From IMG/VR virus record IMGVR_UViG_3300042878_001286, positions 1-20,496 of that record: 20,496 bases of DNA. The stretch is one strand, 5' to 3'. The position numbers and the translations under genes are program-made. Each line of letters starts with the position of its first letter. The first letter of the stretch is position 1. Shown one piece after another: positions 10,901 through 17,397 of this stretch. Under the pieces are notes generated by a model. It searched no databases. It saw only the letters and a program-made list of their open reading frames with translations, and was not told the origin of the DNA. Source of the stretch: a virus.

Positions 10901-13107
10901 ATTGTAACATATTTTTTAGCTAATTCGTAAACATCATATTTTCTACATCCAGCAAAAAAAGATTCTAAGATACTATCAATACGTGTTTTGTTTGTTTCGT
11001 TAGATAAAACTTTATTTACGATTACATTAAGAATTGATGGATGATCCACAACAATTTGCCATGAAAGTTGTCCTCCCCTTGATGTATTTTTATAAGTATA
11101 TATTGGTTCTGGTCGACCCAAAAAATCAGATCCATGCCAGTTTGCAGATACGCTTTCACTAAATGTCAATCCATAAGGTGGAAACCACATCACTCTACCA
11201 CCGTTAGGGCCTCTCTCACAAACAGGTAAATCGGATGTAGAAAATCCTGGTGTACTAGATGTTCTCCACGCCAAGTTCTCTAATGAAAACATATATTTTT
11301 TGGCAACCGCATTATTAATATCACCAACAATATTTGTTGAATCCTGTCCACCTTCTTGTTTGTTTGGTGCAATATTAAGGTTATAAGTCTTATCTAATAC
11401 TGAATACGCGAATCTTCTTCCTTCAGTCGTAATACCATCTGTTTTTTGTAAATCATTATATTGTAAGTATGGTAAATCTTTCGCAAATACACGACAATAC
11501 TCAGTACCAACTTCTTGACCAATAGCACCGACATATCTATAAACTCTTGAACCTTTTGTAAGTTCTTTGTATCCATCATTGAATACTTTACTTACTTGGT
11601 CTATCGCATTTCCAACATGTTGGAGACGCTTACCCCCTTGTGGTTGGCTGTCAATTAATCTCTGCGTATCATCAAGAATTGACCCTTGTCTAAACTCATT
11701 ATTAACTGATTCCGTATTGACATAAGATGACGGTCTGAAGTCTTCGTCTTGTTCAGTAATCTCACCGTTAATACCAACTTTCTTACCAGCATTACCTCTA
11801 TATTTTGGAGACACCCATGTAAATCCACCTTCGATTCCTCCACCATTACTATATGTAGGCCCATTCGCTCCAAGTCTTACAGATTGACTTGGTCCTTCAT
11901 ATAACTGAGCTAACTCTGAAGGTCCATAAACTGGTGATTGTTGTTCAACACCAAATTGGTTAACTGGAACATCTCCAACCGGAGAAAACACTTGAGATGG
12001 ATTGGAAGTTATACTCCCAACATAAAAGTTACTATTGTCTGAAACAGTACCGACAAGAGCTCCACCTAATCTTTGAAAAAAGTTTCTTGGGAAATTTGGC
12101 TTATATCTGTTAAAATCAATGTTCTTGAATAATTGAGACCTTTGACCCGCTCCCATGTTGTTAAACATGATTTGGGAACCAGTCTCCCCACCACCCATTA
12201 ATCTATTGAAAAACTTACCAACACCACTTCTTCTAAAAGCGTTGGAAATTTGTTGTATTGTGGTTGGCTGGCCCAAAGTTGTATTTGGGTCAAAATATGA
12301 TCCAGGTATAGGAGATACGGGTAATATACTTCCTCCAAGTCTTAAAGCAAAGTTTGTTGCAGCAAGTATTGGGTTAGCGGTTACTGTGATAGTATAAACA
12401 GGTTCAATTATAGGAACAACACCTGTTAATATATTGACAATGTCAGTACCACTAGAAACGTTAAGGATATTTGCCCTCCCTAATGTATCTTGTCGTATTT
12501 GCGCCGCAATCCTGTCTCGGAACTCTCTCCTAAGAGTTTGCGCACCTAAACGTGCAATAAATGAATCTTGGCTTAATAAACCGTTACTTCCACCGGGGTC
12601 TTGTGATAATAAAATAGAAACTGGTGTATAAGTTGAAGATACAAACGTTGTTGGATATGGTTGATTATTTTGTGTATTTGTTGATACAGGACGATTGAGT
12701 GAACCAAAAAATTCCGCTCCGTCTAATGCAACTTCATTTCCATTTGAAAAAACGTTTAGAGGTTTCCACTTTTGAGACTCGGGAATAGATTGGTCAACTA
12801 TGTTTGCATCTTGATACCCATATTCACCCTCATTCGATTTTGTATTTAATAATGCTCCAGGGTCAGGTACTTGCTTATATCCACCTTCATTTCCATACTG
12901 ATTTAATGGAAATAATTTATTGGCAAAAGAAGGCTCATCAATCAATTTATCAGGACTATCTTGAACTGAAGAATTCGATTGAACGTATTCCGTATCGATT
13001 GGTTGTGTAGGTCTATTTGGAGCCTTCGCATAGGGAGTTAAATTCCTAGTTAAAAGTTTTTTTCTAAACCCTTCTGAATTTGCTAAATCTAATAACGGAC
13101 TTGCCAT
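7987..13107 (-). CDS. 1706-residue composite baseplate protein (gp48/gp54-like region, OmpA-like domain)
   Basis: A complete frame from ATG 13107 to TAA at 7987. Residues about 631-699 hold a tail-tube-like motif common in phage baseplate/tube-initiator proteins: WFPPYGLTFSESVSANW, then GRPEPIYTYKNTSRGGQLSW. Residues about 840-1004 resemble an OmpA C-terminal domain (VTVYISSSCSAP, then SYNLELSKRRIAATVKFFV, closing ACRRSFISKIV), with a Ser/Asp/Gly-rich loop inserted. A Gly/Pro-rich linker (about 1005-1035) follows, then a second conserved block at about 1149-1231 (GDFYNTKIIPDGLNISYEG, GIGVQPMIATISLQF, YYANTEIYDDR). The last 470 residues, partly helical, are unrecognised. It sits directly after the tape measure, where T4 has genes 48 and 54 (tube initiator and cap of the baseplate), and is far larger than either. 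I infer a fused baseplate/initiator protein; the exact T4 equivalents are uncertain. Confidence 0.75.
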   Translation of the reverse strand: MASPLLDLANSEGFRKKLLTRNLTPYAKAPNRPTQPIDTEYVQSNSSVQDSPDKLIDEPSFANKLFPLNQYGNEGGYKQVPDPGALLNTKSNEGEYGYQDANIVDQSIPESQKWKPLNVFSNGNEVALDGAEFFGSLNRPVSTNTQNNQPYPTTFVSSTYTPVSILLSQDPGGSNGLLSQDSFIARLGAQTLRREFRDRIAAQIRQDTLGRANILNVSSGTDIVNILTGVVPIIEPVYTITVTANPILAATNFALRLGGSILPVSPIPGSYFDPNTTLGQPTTIQQISNAFRRSGVGKFFNRLMGGGETGSQIMFNNMGAGQRSQLFKNIDFNRYKPNFPRNFFQRLGGALVGTVSDNSNFYVGSITSNPSQVFSPVGDVPVNQFGVEQQSPVYGPSELAQLYEGPSQSVRLGANGPTYSNGGGIEGGFTWVSPKYRGNAGKKVGINGEITEQDEDFRPSSYVNTESVNNEFRQGSILDDTQRLIDSQPQGGKRLQHVGNAIDQVSKVFNDGYKELTKGSRVYRYVGAIGQEVGTEYCRVFAKDLPYLQYNDLQKTDGITTEGRRFAYSVLDKTYNLNIAPNKQEGGQDSTNIVGDINNAVAKKYMFSLENLAWRTSSTPGFSTSDLPVCERGPNGGRVMWFPPYGLTFSESVSANWHGSDFLGRPEPIYTYKNTSRGGQLSWQIVVDHPSILNVIVNKVLSNETNKTRIDSILESFFAGCRKYDVYELAKKYVTINPNDLFELQQVISSKEMTREQIIYTRTTLESGAFSPGSQAQPLAQEGAGGNTNLNFDKYLQLGFYFGNDFPKPNTTINYTTEYARYTTEVNEQYSKKSNATETKSFFDTVVTPNYKAMDEFAIDLGKQLETNEGTVTVYISSSCSAPATESYNLELSKRRIAATVKFFVENDATKKYMEPNPVRLIVKEDTGTGPDRAGALGEVAVSNPKKSSLTKGPYIDSLEPNGKTFDCSDSSPSADGGDTPVGAKEVFTVGAMACRRSFISKIVPNLKAPQTGPNGQGTPGGQTNPTGGPGPIIGLTGTLSATTETIPILTPEWKPKDNITKKVVRALLTECDYFEVIKETTPMVFDNLKDKLKFFQPSFHSITPEGLNSRLTFLQQCMRPGDTIPTIKSDGETQTLNYNKDASNTSFGAPPVLVLRIGDFYNTKIIPDGLNISYEGLDLNPEGIGVQPMIATISLQFKFVGGSGLKESVDKLQNALTFNYYANTEIYDDRADVTDIESSRVLDQIFLEGQIPPPIPGVNSAAPNNGQDNNSTIGNIVSNVTDTSGNTTGVLSYSTFMKKVVSDTQTYFTNVVNKTKESVNQYNNAVRQQWMLERNYTNGKFAISTIDETSILFGKPSNIEKRFDTIFGELVKNIKDDQEGFIEYISEPSKNLSPKLIRAIKENYSNFVSRKRGSFENAISTITQSLVNEEQSYLQTLGRLNTILYSATSGDTGTDGLQAKNGPVRIYVTSGTTDVHKSSSSQNTFLELVEDTVKIKDSIENFNTVIESNKKFTYPATSTEYEGVLVFATTNGKSNAVTVQEVFNPFSNNPQFDSKPFRRVYMIVSDDVLDEKKYETFKQEIIGNVLGNKALLGDGSVDIEAIFDTYWIRTVRPIFLEENNITKSFIENLEKNDLKDYLIYTPFDLDKQRNLTFTSIDPSGPQQIKTKENLIKGLANTTNQNTNVLTWNDSNGNLPNAYISKAKLN

Positions 13108-13115
13108 TTATATCT

Positions 13116-13129
13116 TTTATTAATAAATA
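13116..13129 (-). promoter_or_regulatory. Palindromic TATTTATTAATAAA element, candidate late promoter
   Basis: Minus-strand TATTTATTAATAAA lies in the 43-base gap before the 1706-residue baseplate gene and ends 8 bases before its ATG. TTTATTAATAAA is a perfect palindrome. Related elements stand before the tape measure (same 8-base spacing), the tube and the chaperone. No -35-like box is evident, as in T4 late promoters. Promoter function is inferred, and the AT-rich background makes chance matches possible. Confidence 0.45.
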
Positions 13130-13150
13130 GGTTGTGGTTGTTTTTTTATT

Positions 13151-14974
13151 TTAATAAGCCGGTACTTCGGTTCCATTTGGGTCGTAAACTTTTATTAAAT
13201 AGTTTCTAAAATATTGTTCATTAACGACTGATTTGAATATTTTTTTCCACTCCTCTATTTGTTGGGGGGTCATATTTTGAGGTGCATCTTTAAAATTTAC
13301 GTTAAAATCAGGTATTTTTCCTCCAAATTCTACATTTAATTTTTGTGTCTTTGGTAGTGTTGTCGGGAGACCATAACTTGGAGTTATTGGTTGAGTACCT
13401 TCTACCGTCAACCTTGTTGAATTAACAGGAGTGTTTGTACCACTGACTTTATCTTCTGTACTTGAATTAGTATTTGATTCAAATAGTCCATTACTAAATT
13501 TTTCTTTTAATTTCTCCCCAATTTTTATGGAAATATCTTCTATCTTATCTTTAGTTTTTTGTGATAAATCCTGCAATCTTTCTCCTGAAATTAATTCTTC
13601 GAATATTTTTTCTGGCTCAAAATTTCCTTTCAAAACAATCTTAGACAAGTCTCCTTCCAAATCGGAAAATATTTTGTCCACTTCTTTTCTTATTTCAGGT
13701 ATTTGAAGGTCTTTATCGTTAGTTATAACATTCCCAATTTCTTCAGTCATTTTTCTAATTTCTTCATTCAAACCTTGTAAGGTTGGTGCGGTTACGACTC
13801 CTCCAGTTATAGCCGTCCTGATTGCCGCCAAGTCAGCGTTACCAATTTCTTGCAAGGTCATTTGGTCTCTTGTTAATTCTTCTATTGATTTTTCAGCATC
13901 TTTTTGTTCATCAATTAATTTATTAAACTCTGTTTGAGTAATTTCACTTAATTTTTTTGTTTGTTCTTGACCCCTTTCATCTCTAAATTCAACTTCATAT
14001 TCTCCACCATCTCCCATTCTAGCAATGTTTGCCAAATATTGTTTGTCTTCTTCATTTTCAAATTTTATTGATGGGCTAATTTGAGATAATCTTTTGTCAA
14101 CTTCAAGAGCGGCGACTCCTAACTTACTCATTTCAGCGGCATTGAACCCTGTTATTTCTTCTAACTCTTTAAATTTTAATATACCCTCTTGACTAATCTT
14201 GAAGGATTTCGTTTGATTGTCGAAATATGCAAATTTTTTGGAAATTTCAATTAAACTATCTTGAATTCCTGATGGATCATTAAGTGATTGATTTAGTAGT
14301 TGTAGGGGGTCTCCTAAAGATCCAACTGCAACACCTAGTCTTTGAAATGCTGCTGCGGCTTCAATTGCCACTTCTGGAGACGATAATTTATCCGCAAAAC
14401 TAAAAGTTTTAGACATGTCAAGTCTTAACATTGAGGCTTGGGCTGCCATCTTAGTTAAACCTTTTACACCGTCTTCAAATTGAAAACGGTTCATTTGTGC
14501 CATGTTTTTGGTTACATCACCCATGACCTGTTTAGCATTACCACCTATACTTCGGACATAATCTATGGAATCTTTTAGTGCCTCAGGTATTGACTTGATT
14601 GACATACCAACGTCTAAAAAGGTGGTCGCTAAAGTTTTAGCATCACCTCCAAGTACTTTGGTTGCGGCATATAATTTTGTAATTTGCTCATCCGTAGCGA
14701 CAACATTTCTCGCCGATGCCTCTGCAACACCAATTATAATACCAGCAACATCTTTGATATTACCTCCAAGTCTAGCAACTTTTGGTGTAGTCTCCGCTAA
14801 AGCGTTTTGTAACTCGTATACTCTTTCTCTTCCTTGAGTAAAGACACCTAAAATCTGATTACTAAACTCTGAAAGTTTCTCTTGGGATTTTACAAAATCT
14901 AATTCTTCTTTTCCTCCAGCATAACCCGAACTTGGGTCTACTGGGTTAGTGTTAGTACCTGCTTGAAAAAACAT
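13151..14974 (-). CDS. Tail tape measure protein
   Basis: This 607-residue protein is predominantly helical, with heptad-like charged segments (about residues 340-500) and Ala/Gly-rich hydrophobic helices near the N-terminus (GGNIKDVAGIIIGVAEASA, about 70-90). The C-terminal 100 residues are Pro/Thr-rich and then end in a compact YFRNYLIKVYDPNG segment. Length is close to T4 gp29 (590 residues). It sits right after the tail chaperone and before the large baseplate genes, the normal place for a tape measure. At the usual 0.15 nm per residue it would specify a tail of about 90 nm, similar to T4. There is no catalytic domain. No Shine-Dalgarno precedes the ATG; the leader is GTAAAATT, and a candidate promoter palindrome and a terminator lie immediately upstream. 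The assignment rests on composition, length and position. Confidence 0.85.
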   Translation of the reverse strand: MFFQAGTNTNPVDPSSGYAGGKEELDFVKSQEKLSEFSNQILGVFTQGRERVYELQNALAETTPKVARLGGNIKDVAGIIIGVAEASARNVVATDEQITKLYAATKVLGGDAKTLATTFLDVGMSIKSIPEALKDSIDYVRSIGGNAKQVMGDVTKNMAQMNRFQFEDGVKGLTKMAAQASMLRLDMSKTFSFADKLSSPEVAIEAAAAFQRLGVAVGSLGDPLQLLNQSLNDPSGIQDSLIEISKKFAYFDNQTKSFKISQEGILKFKELEEITGFNAAEMSKLGVAALEVDKRLSQISPSIKFENEEDKQYLANIARMGDGGEYEVEFRDERGQEQTKKLSEITQTEFNKLIDEQKDAEKSIEELTRDQMTLQEIGNADLAAIRTAITGGVVTAPTLQGLNEEIRKMTEEIGNVITNDKDLQIPEIRKEVDKIFSDLEGDLSKIVLKGNFEPEKIFEELISGERLQDLSQKTKDKIEDISIKIGEKLKEKFSNGLFESNTNSSTEDKVSGTNTPVNSTRLTVEGTQPITPSYGLPTTLPKTQKLNVEFGGKIPDFNVNFKDAPQNMTPQQIEEWKKIFKSVVNEQYFRNYLIKVYDPNGTEVPAY

Positions 14975-14982
14975 AATTTTAC

Positions 14983-14996
14983 TTTATATATAAATA
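14983..14996 (-). promoter_or_regulatory. Palindromic TATTTATATATAAA element before the tape measure, candidate late promoter
   Basis: Minus-strand TATTTATATATAAA ends 8 bases before the tape measure ATG, the same spacing as the copy before the composite baseplate gene. TTTATATATAAA is a perfect palindrome. It begins directly after the U-tract of the preceding terminator hairpin, so a terminator and a new start signal appear to be stacked. Transcription from here would give a leader of only about ten bases. Confidence 0.45.
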
Positions 14997-14997
14997 C

Positions 14998-15023
14998 AAA
15001 AGGACTGAATTTTCAGTCCTTTT
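14998..15023 (-). terminator. Rho-independent terminator hairpin after the chaperone extension
   Basis: An 11-bp perfect stem (AAAAGGACTGA paired with TCAGTCCTTTT) closes a 4-base loop. On the minus strand it ends in TTTT and then GTATTT. The stop codon TGA of the +1-frame chaperone extension lies inside the first arm, so the hairpin immediately ends that reading frame. It also ends in a T-run on the plus strand and could act in both directions. It should lower readthrough into the tape measure gene. Confidence 0.75.
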
Positions 15024-15165
15024 TATTAAGTTCGACCCATTTATTTAAAAGATACTTTCGAACAAACACCGGCATTATCAAAAAATCTGAGTATGATATA
15101 TCCAAAAGAGTTTTTAGATAATAAAATTCATCAATTTGTCCTTTCCTATAATCAGAAGAAAGGAC
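15013..15165 (-). CDS. Tail chaperone frameshift extension (gpT-like), +1 frame
   Basis: A 50-codon open segment in the +1 frame relative to the chaperone overlaps its last codons and ends at TGA 15015-15013, inside the terminator. It reads as an ordinary soluble protein: VLSSDYRKGQIDEFYYLKTL, then ISYSDFLIMPVFVRKYLLNK. The segment has no ATG near its beginning (the first ATG is about 30 codons in), so independent initiation is unlikely unless a rare ATT or TTG start is used. A +1 slip at UUU_CGU (15169-15164) would join it to chaperone residue 243, giving a 293-residue fusion. Lambda and many other phages make a tail chaperone pair (gpG and gpGT) by frameshifting at just this point between tube and tape measure genes. 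The open frame is seen; expression by frameshifting is inferred. A sequencing error that split one longer gene is the alternative. Confidence 0.68.
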   Translation of the reverse strand, partial: VLSSDYRKGQIDEFYYLKTLLDISYSDFLIMPVFVRKYLLNKWVELNKKD

Positions 15166-15895
15166 GAAAAAAGTCAACCCCAAACCCAACATTAACTGTT
15201 AGTTGCTCTCCTGATGGGGTCATTACTGTTCTTGTTAAATCTAATCTTGGTTCATTATCATCCATGAACTTTTTAATATATTTTGAATCTGCAATTGGCA
15301 TTTGGTCCACAAATCTAGCGATGTCAGATTTATCAGTTACTCCATTTGCTTCGACAATTTGTTTATTCAATCTCCAAGTAACTTTTGGTGCGGTTCTCCC
15401 TTGAGGATAAGACTCTGACATTCTTTGTATTTCCAATATTTCACCGTAAGTCATTGGTTTAATTTTTACAGTTGTTTGAGATTTTGGTAACTGAGTGATA
15501 AATGTTCCATCATCCGACGGTTGCTGTCCTTTAATTATATCTAATTCATCTAATCTGACAGTTGCTTTGAATGGTTTTTTTGTGATTGGGTCGGTCAAAT
15601 TCAGTTCCATTTCAGGCCCGAATGCCGTATTTCTTAAAAATATAAGTATTGCCTCAACGTCTCCTTCTAACAAATCATCAATACGAACATCAGGTTCGTA
15701 GATTTTAGACCTCAATAAAGTTTGAGTCATGTCGTTACCTCCACCCATGAGAATGTTTTCATCATTTGCAGTAAGGTATCCAACTTTGATTGATTTTTTC
15801 TTATTCTTGTAGAAGAGACCGTGTGTCGGTAAAGGAACAACGTCGTGAGGTAACGTAAAATTAGATTGTCCGTGTTCTATTGATTGATTATCCAT
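15152..15895 (-). CDS. Tail assembly chaperone / baseplate hub protein, T4 gp26-like
   Basis: This 247-residue protein resembles the T4 gp26-type baseplate family. Near the N-terminus it has PLPTHGLFYKNKKKSIKVGY, then TANDENILMGG, about residues 15-55. DLLEGDVEAILIFLRNTAFG follows, then a beta-rich segment (about 75-165) and a helical C-terminal half. In T4, gp26 acts in hub assembly. In this phage the gene lies between tube and tape measure, the place of the lambda gpG chaperone, so I infer a role in assembling tube around tape measure. It ends RPFF at TGA 15154-15152, and a +1-frame extension continues beyond. The ATG is preceded by only two bases after the U-run of a 14-bp hairpin, so translation is probably sensitive to that structure. 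T4 gp26 is about 208 residues, somewhat shorter. Confidence 0.75.
   Translation of the reverse strand: MDNQSIEHGQSNFTLPHDVVPLPTHGLFYKNKKKSIKVGYLTANDENILMGGGNDMTQTLLRSKIYEPDVRIDDLLEGDVEAILIFLRNTAFGPEMELNLTDPITKKPFKATVRLDELDIIKGQQPSDDGTFITQLPKSQTTVKIKPMTYGEILEIQRMSESYPQGRTAPKVTWRLNKQIVEANGVTDKSDIARFVDQMPIADSKYIKKFMDDNEPRLDLTRTVMTPSGEQLTVNVGFGVDFFRPFF
15164..15172 (-). other. Candidate +1 ribosomal frameshift site, UUU_UUU_CGU
   Basis: In the zero frame the chaperone reads GAC TTT TTT CGT CCT. A tRNA-Phe on the second UUU can move one base forward and still pair fully with UUC, entering the open +1 frame at GTC. The same UUU_CGU heptad core is the known +1 site of influenza A PA-X. A G-rich stretch (GGGTTTGGGG) lies just upstream and could act as a stimulator. 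No experiment is implied; the site is called from codon geometry and the open frame. Confidence 0.55.
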
Positions 15896-15901
15896 ATAAA
15901 A

Positions 15902-15936
15902 ATTTAACCGTAAAGTTTAGTGCTTTACGGTTAAAT
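15902..15936 (-). terminator. Strong 14-bp hairpin between tube and chaperone: terminator or 5'-UTR attenuator
   Basis: A perfect 14-bp stem (ATTTAACCGTAAAG paired with CTTTACGGTTAAAT) encloses a 7-base loop. On the minus strand the stem runs into TTTTT, then AT and the chaperone ATG. It has the form of an intrinsic terminator for the tube transcript. No room remains for a promoter between hairpin and start codon, so chaperone mRNA must read through it. It is therefore likely to act as an attenuator that keeps chaperone levels far below tube levels, or as a translational control stem. Confidence 0.75.
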
Positions 15937-15949
15937 ATAATTGTATTTG

Positions 15950-15963
15950 AATTTTAATAAATA
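15950..15963 (-). promoter_or_regulatory. TATTTATTAAAATT element after the tube stop
   Basis: Minus-strand TATTTATTAAAATT starts 13 bases after the tube stop codon. It shares TATTTATT with the copy before the composite baseplate gene but loses the second half of the palindrome. A transcript beginning here would pass through the 14-bp hairpin before the chaperone ATG. This is the weakest of the four related elements. Confidence 0.3.
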
Positions 15964-15976
15964 GTATCTTGATAAA

Positions 15977-16465
15977 TTAGTAAACAAGTACGCAACGGTC
16001 CATCCTAAGTGTTGCATTAATTGTCGCTAATCCGTCTTGTGCATAACTCAAAGAGTTGAAGTTTACATCGGTTAAGAAAGTACCATATAAAATCCACTTT
16101 TCTACAACAACACCGGTTGGGTCCAACATTTCGAGGTCAACATCTTTTTTATAACCTGCGGCATAACCCATACGACCTGTCACAGATTCAGCATGTAAAC
16201 GTACCCACTCCATAAGTGCCTGAGCGGCTGAAGGTCCAATCGGATCTCTAAACACCGCCGGAATTGTTTGCCAAGTGAATTTACCAGCAACATAAGTTTC
16301 AGTATTCAAAAAAGGAATTGGAACTGGGTTTATAATAATATGTGGTCTTGCCGCAGATTCAACAAACCATTCATTTATACCAAGAGATGATGGAAACCTT
16401 AGGATAAAACGATTCTGTCGTTTTGGTTCGTAAGGAATCGGCATTTTCATTAACAAATCAGCCAT
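15977..16465 (-). CDS. Tail tube protein, T4 gp19-like
   Basis: This 162-residue protein matches T4 gp19 in length (163) and layout. It opens with a short loop and the conserved PKRQNRFILRFPSSLGI strand (residues 14-30), then VESAARP. The middle carries the FTWQTIPAVFRDPIGPSAAQ segment and a helix (ALMEWVRLHAES). A beta-hairpin follows (KKDVDLEMLDPTG, then VEKWILYGTFLTDVNF), and the C-terminal strand is ATINATLRMDRCVLVY. It forms the stacked hexameric rings of the inner tube through which DNA passes. Start ATG 16465 follows a very A-rich leader without a Shine-Dalgarno. It lies two genes after the sheath, separated by the HAD gene, and is followed by a strong hairpin, which fits high and separately controlled expression. 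Confidence 0.93.
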   Translation of the reverse strand: MADLLMKMPIPYEPKRQNRFILRFPSSLGINEWFVESAARPHIIINPVPIPFLNTETYVAGKFTWQTIPAVFRDPIGPSAAQALMEWVRLHAESVTGRMGYAAGYKKDVDLEMLDPTGVVVEKWILYGTFLTDVNFNSLSYAQDGLATINATLRMDRCVLVY

Positions 16466-16493
16466 GTGTTTTTAATTTTTTTGTTTTTGTTAT

Positions 16494-16507
16494 TTTATTG
16501 ATAAATA
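16494..16507 (-). promoter_or_regulatory. TATTTATCAATAAA element before the tail tube gene, candidate late promoter
   Basis: Minus-strand TATTTATCAATAAA sits in the 93-base gap between the HAD gene and the tube gene, ending 28 bases before the tube ATG. TTTATCAATAAA keeps the TTTAT/ATAAA inverted halves of the related elements. A promoter here would let the abundant tube protein be made independently of the sheath-HAD transcript. The rest of the gap is A/T homopolymer runs with no other recognisable signal. Confidence 0.42.
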
Positions 16508-16558
16508 TATCCTTTCACAAAAATTTTTCTATTTACTTTTTTTTTGAAAACGATATTC

Positions 16559-17389
16559 TTATTTAACTTCCTGCTTAACTCCTCCAGCAGTAGAATAAGT
16601 TTTTACTATATTATCTGGTTTATTTTTGAAGTGTTTTTGCATTACTTCTATATTTTTTGGATCATCGTCACTAAATCCTATAGATAAGTTATCTGGATTA
16701 AATTTATTCCTAATATCCTTTTTTAAGAATGCTCTTTTATTTAAAACTGCTGCCATAGCTTTAATATAATTTACAAAAGCCTCCATAGCCTCTACTTTAG
16801 CTTCTTCAGGATTAACCGCTCCTTGGTCATCACCAAAAGACACTGGATGATACTTATTAAGTTCCAAATATGACTTAATTAATTCTTCATCACTCATTTC
16901 ATCTTCACCTACAAAAGACCGATATTTTTTAAGATTTTTAATTAACTCGTCTTTGTCTATCCCGTTGAACCCATCTATAATGTAATTATAAATTGCTTCT
17001 TTTATAGTGTTCGGGTTATGTCCCCTCGCAGTAATTATTGCAAATATTGAACCGTTATTGATTGCTTCTCTGAAATCATCAAATGCCGGTCCTTTTTTTG
17101 CCCTCATAGCATCCACCAAAAAATCTTTATCACCATCGGTTCTAAAGTTTCTAAATGGAGAGTCACTATAACCTACTATTGTGTTACCTTTATAATTAAA
17201 TGGTTCTTTTCCTATTTGATGTCTAAACTCGGCGAAATCATCAGTAGACATTCCAACTTCATTACCACTCTCATCTTTAACTAAAATTTTAGTTGGCATA
17301 TGAACTATATTATCGTCCCAATCGAACGCATAATATTTTAAGTCTGGAGTACCTTTACTTATAAATCCTTCTGTAAAAACTTTTTTCAT
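16559..17389 (-). CDS. HAD-superfamily phosphatase-like protein between sheath and tube
   Basis: This 276-residue protein shows HAD motifs in order. Motif I is YYAFDWDDNIVHMPT with Asp23 as likely nucleophile and Asp25 as acid/base. Motif II is FAIITARGH with Thr120. Motif IV is IGFSDDDPKN with acidic residues 241-243 for magnesium binding. The motif III lysine is not certain; Lys223/Lys224 are candidates. A cap-like region lies between motifs I and II (residues 35-100) and a helical insert follows motif II. The family covers phosphatases for nucleotides, sugars and polynucleotide ends; the substrate cannot be read from the sequence. It starts 36 bases after the sheath stop with no promoter-like element between, so it probably shares the sheath transcript. 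In T4, genes 18 and 19 are adjacent, so this is an inserted gene. Confidence 0.8.
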   Translation of the reverse strand: MKKVFTEGFISKGTPDLKYYAFDWDDNIVHMPTKILVKDESGNEVGMSTDDFAEFRHQIGKEPFNYKGNTIVGYSDSPFRNFRTDGDKDFLVDAMRAKKGPAFDDFREAINNGSIFAIITARGHNPNTIKEAIYNYIIDGFNGIDKDELIKNLKKYRSFVGEDEMSDEELIKSYLELNKYHPVSFGDDQGAVNPEEAKVEAMEAFVNYIKAMAAVLNKRAFLKKDIRNKFNPDNLSIGFSDDDPKNIEVMQKHFKNKPDNIVKTYSTAGGVKQEVK

Positions 17390-17397
17390 TTGGCTAA

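Noticed and set aside
15093-15404. Plus-strand open frame of 103 codons over the chaperone end
   Set aside because: It is antisense to the chaperone and its +1 extension, has no recognisable domain, and its composition mirrors the minus-strand genes. The same holds for the other plus-strand frames, for example at 3449-3700, 5897-6208, 10253-10558 and 14565-14837.
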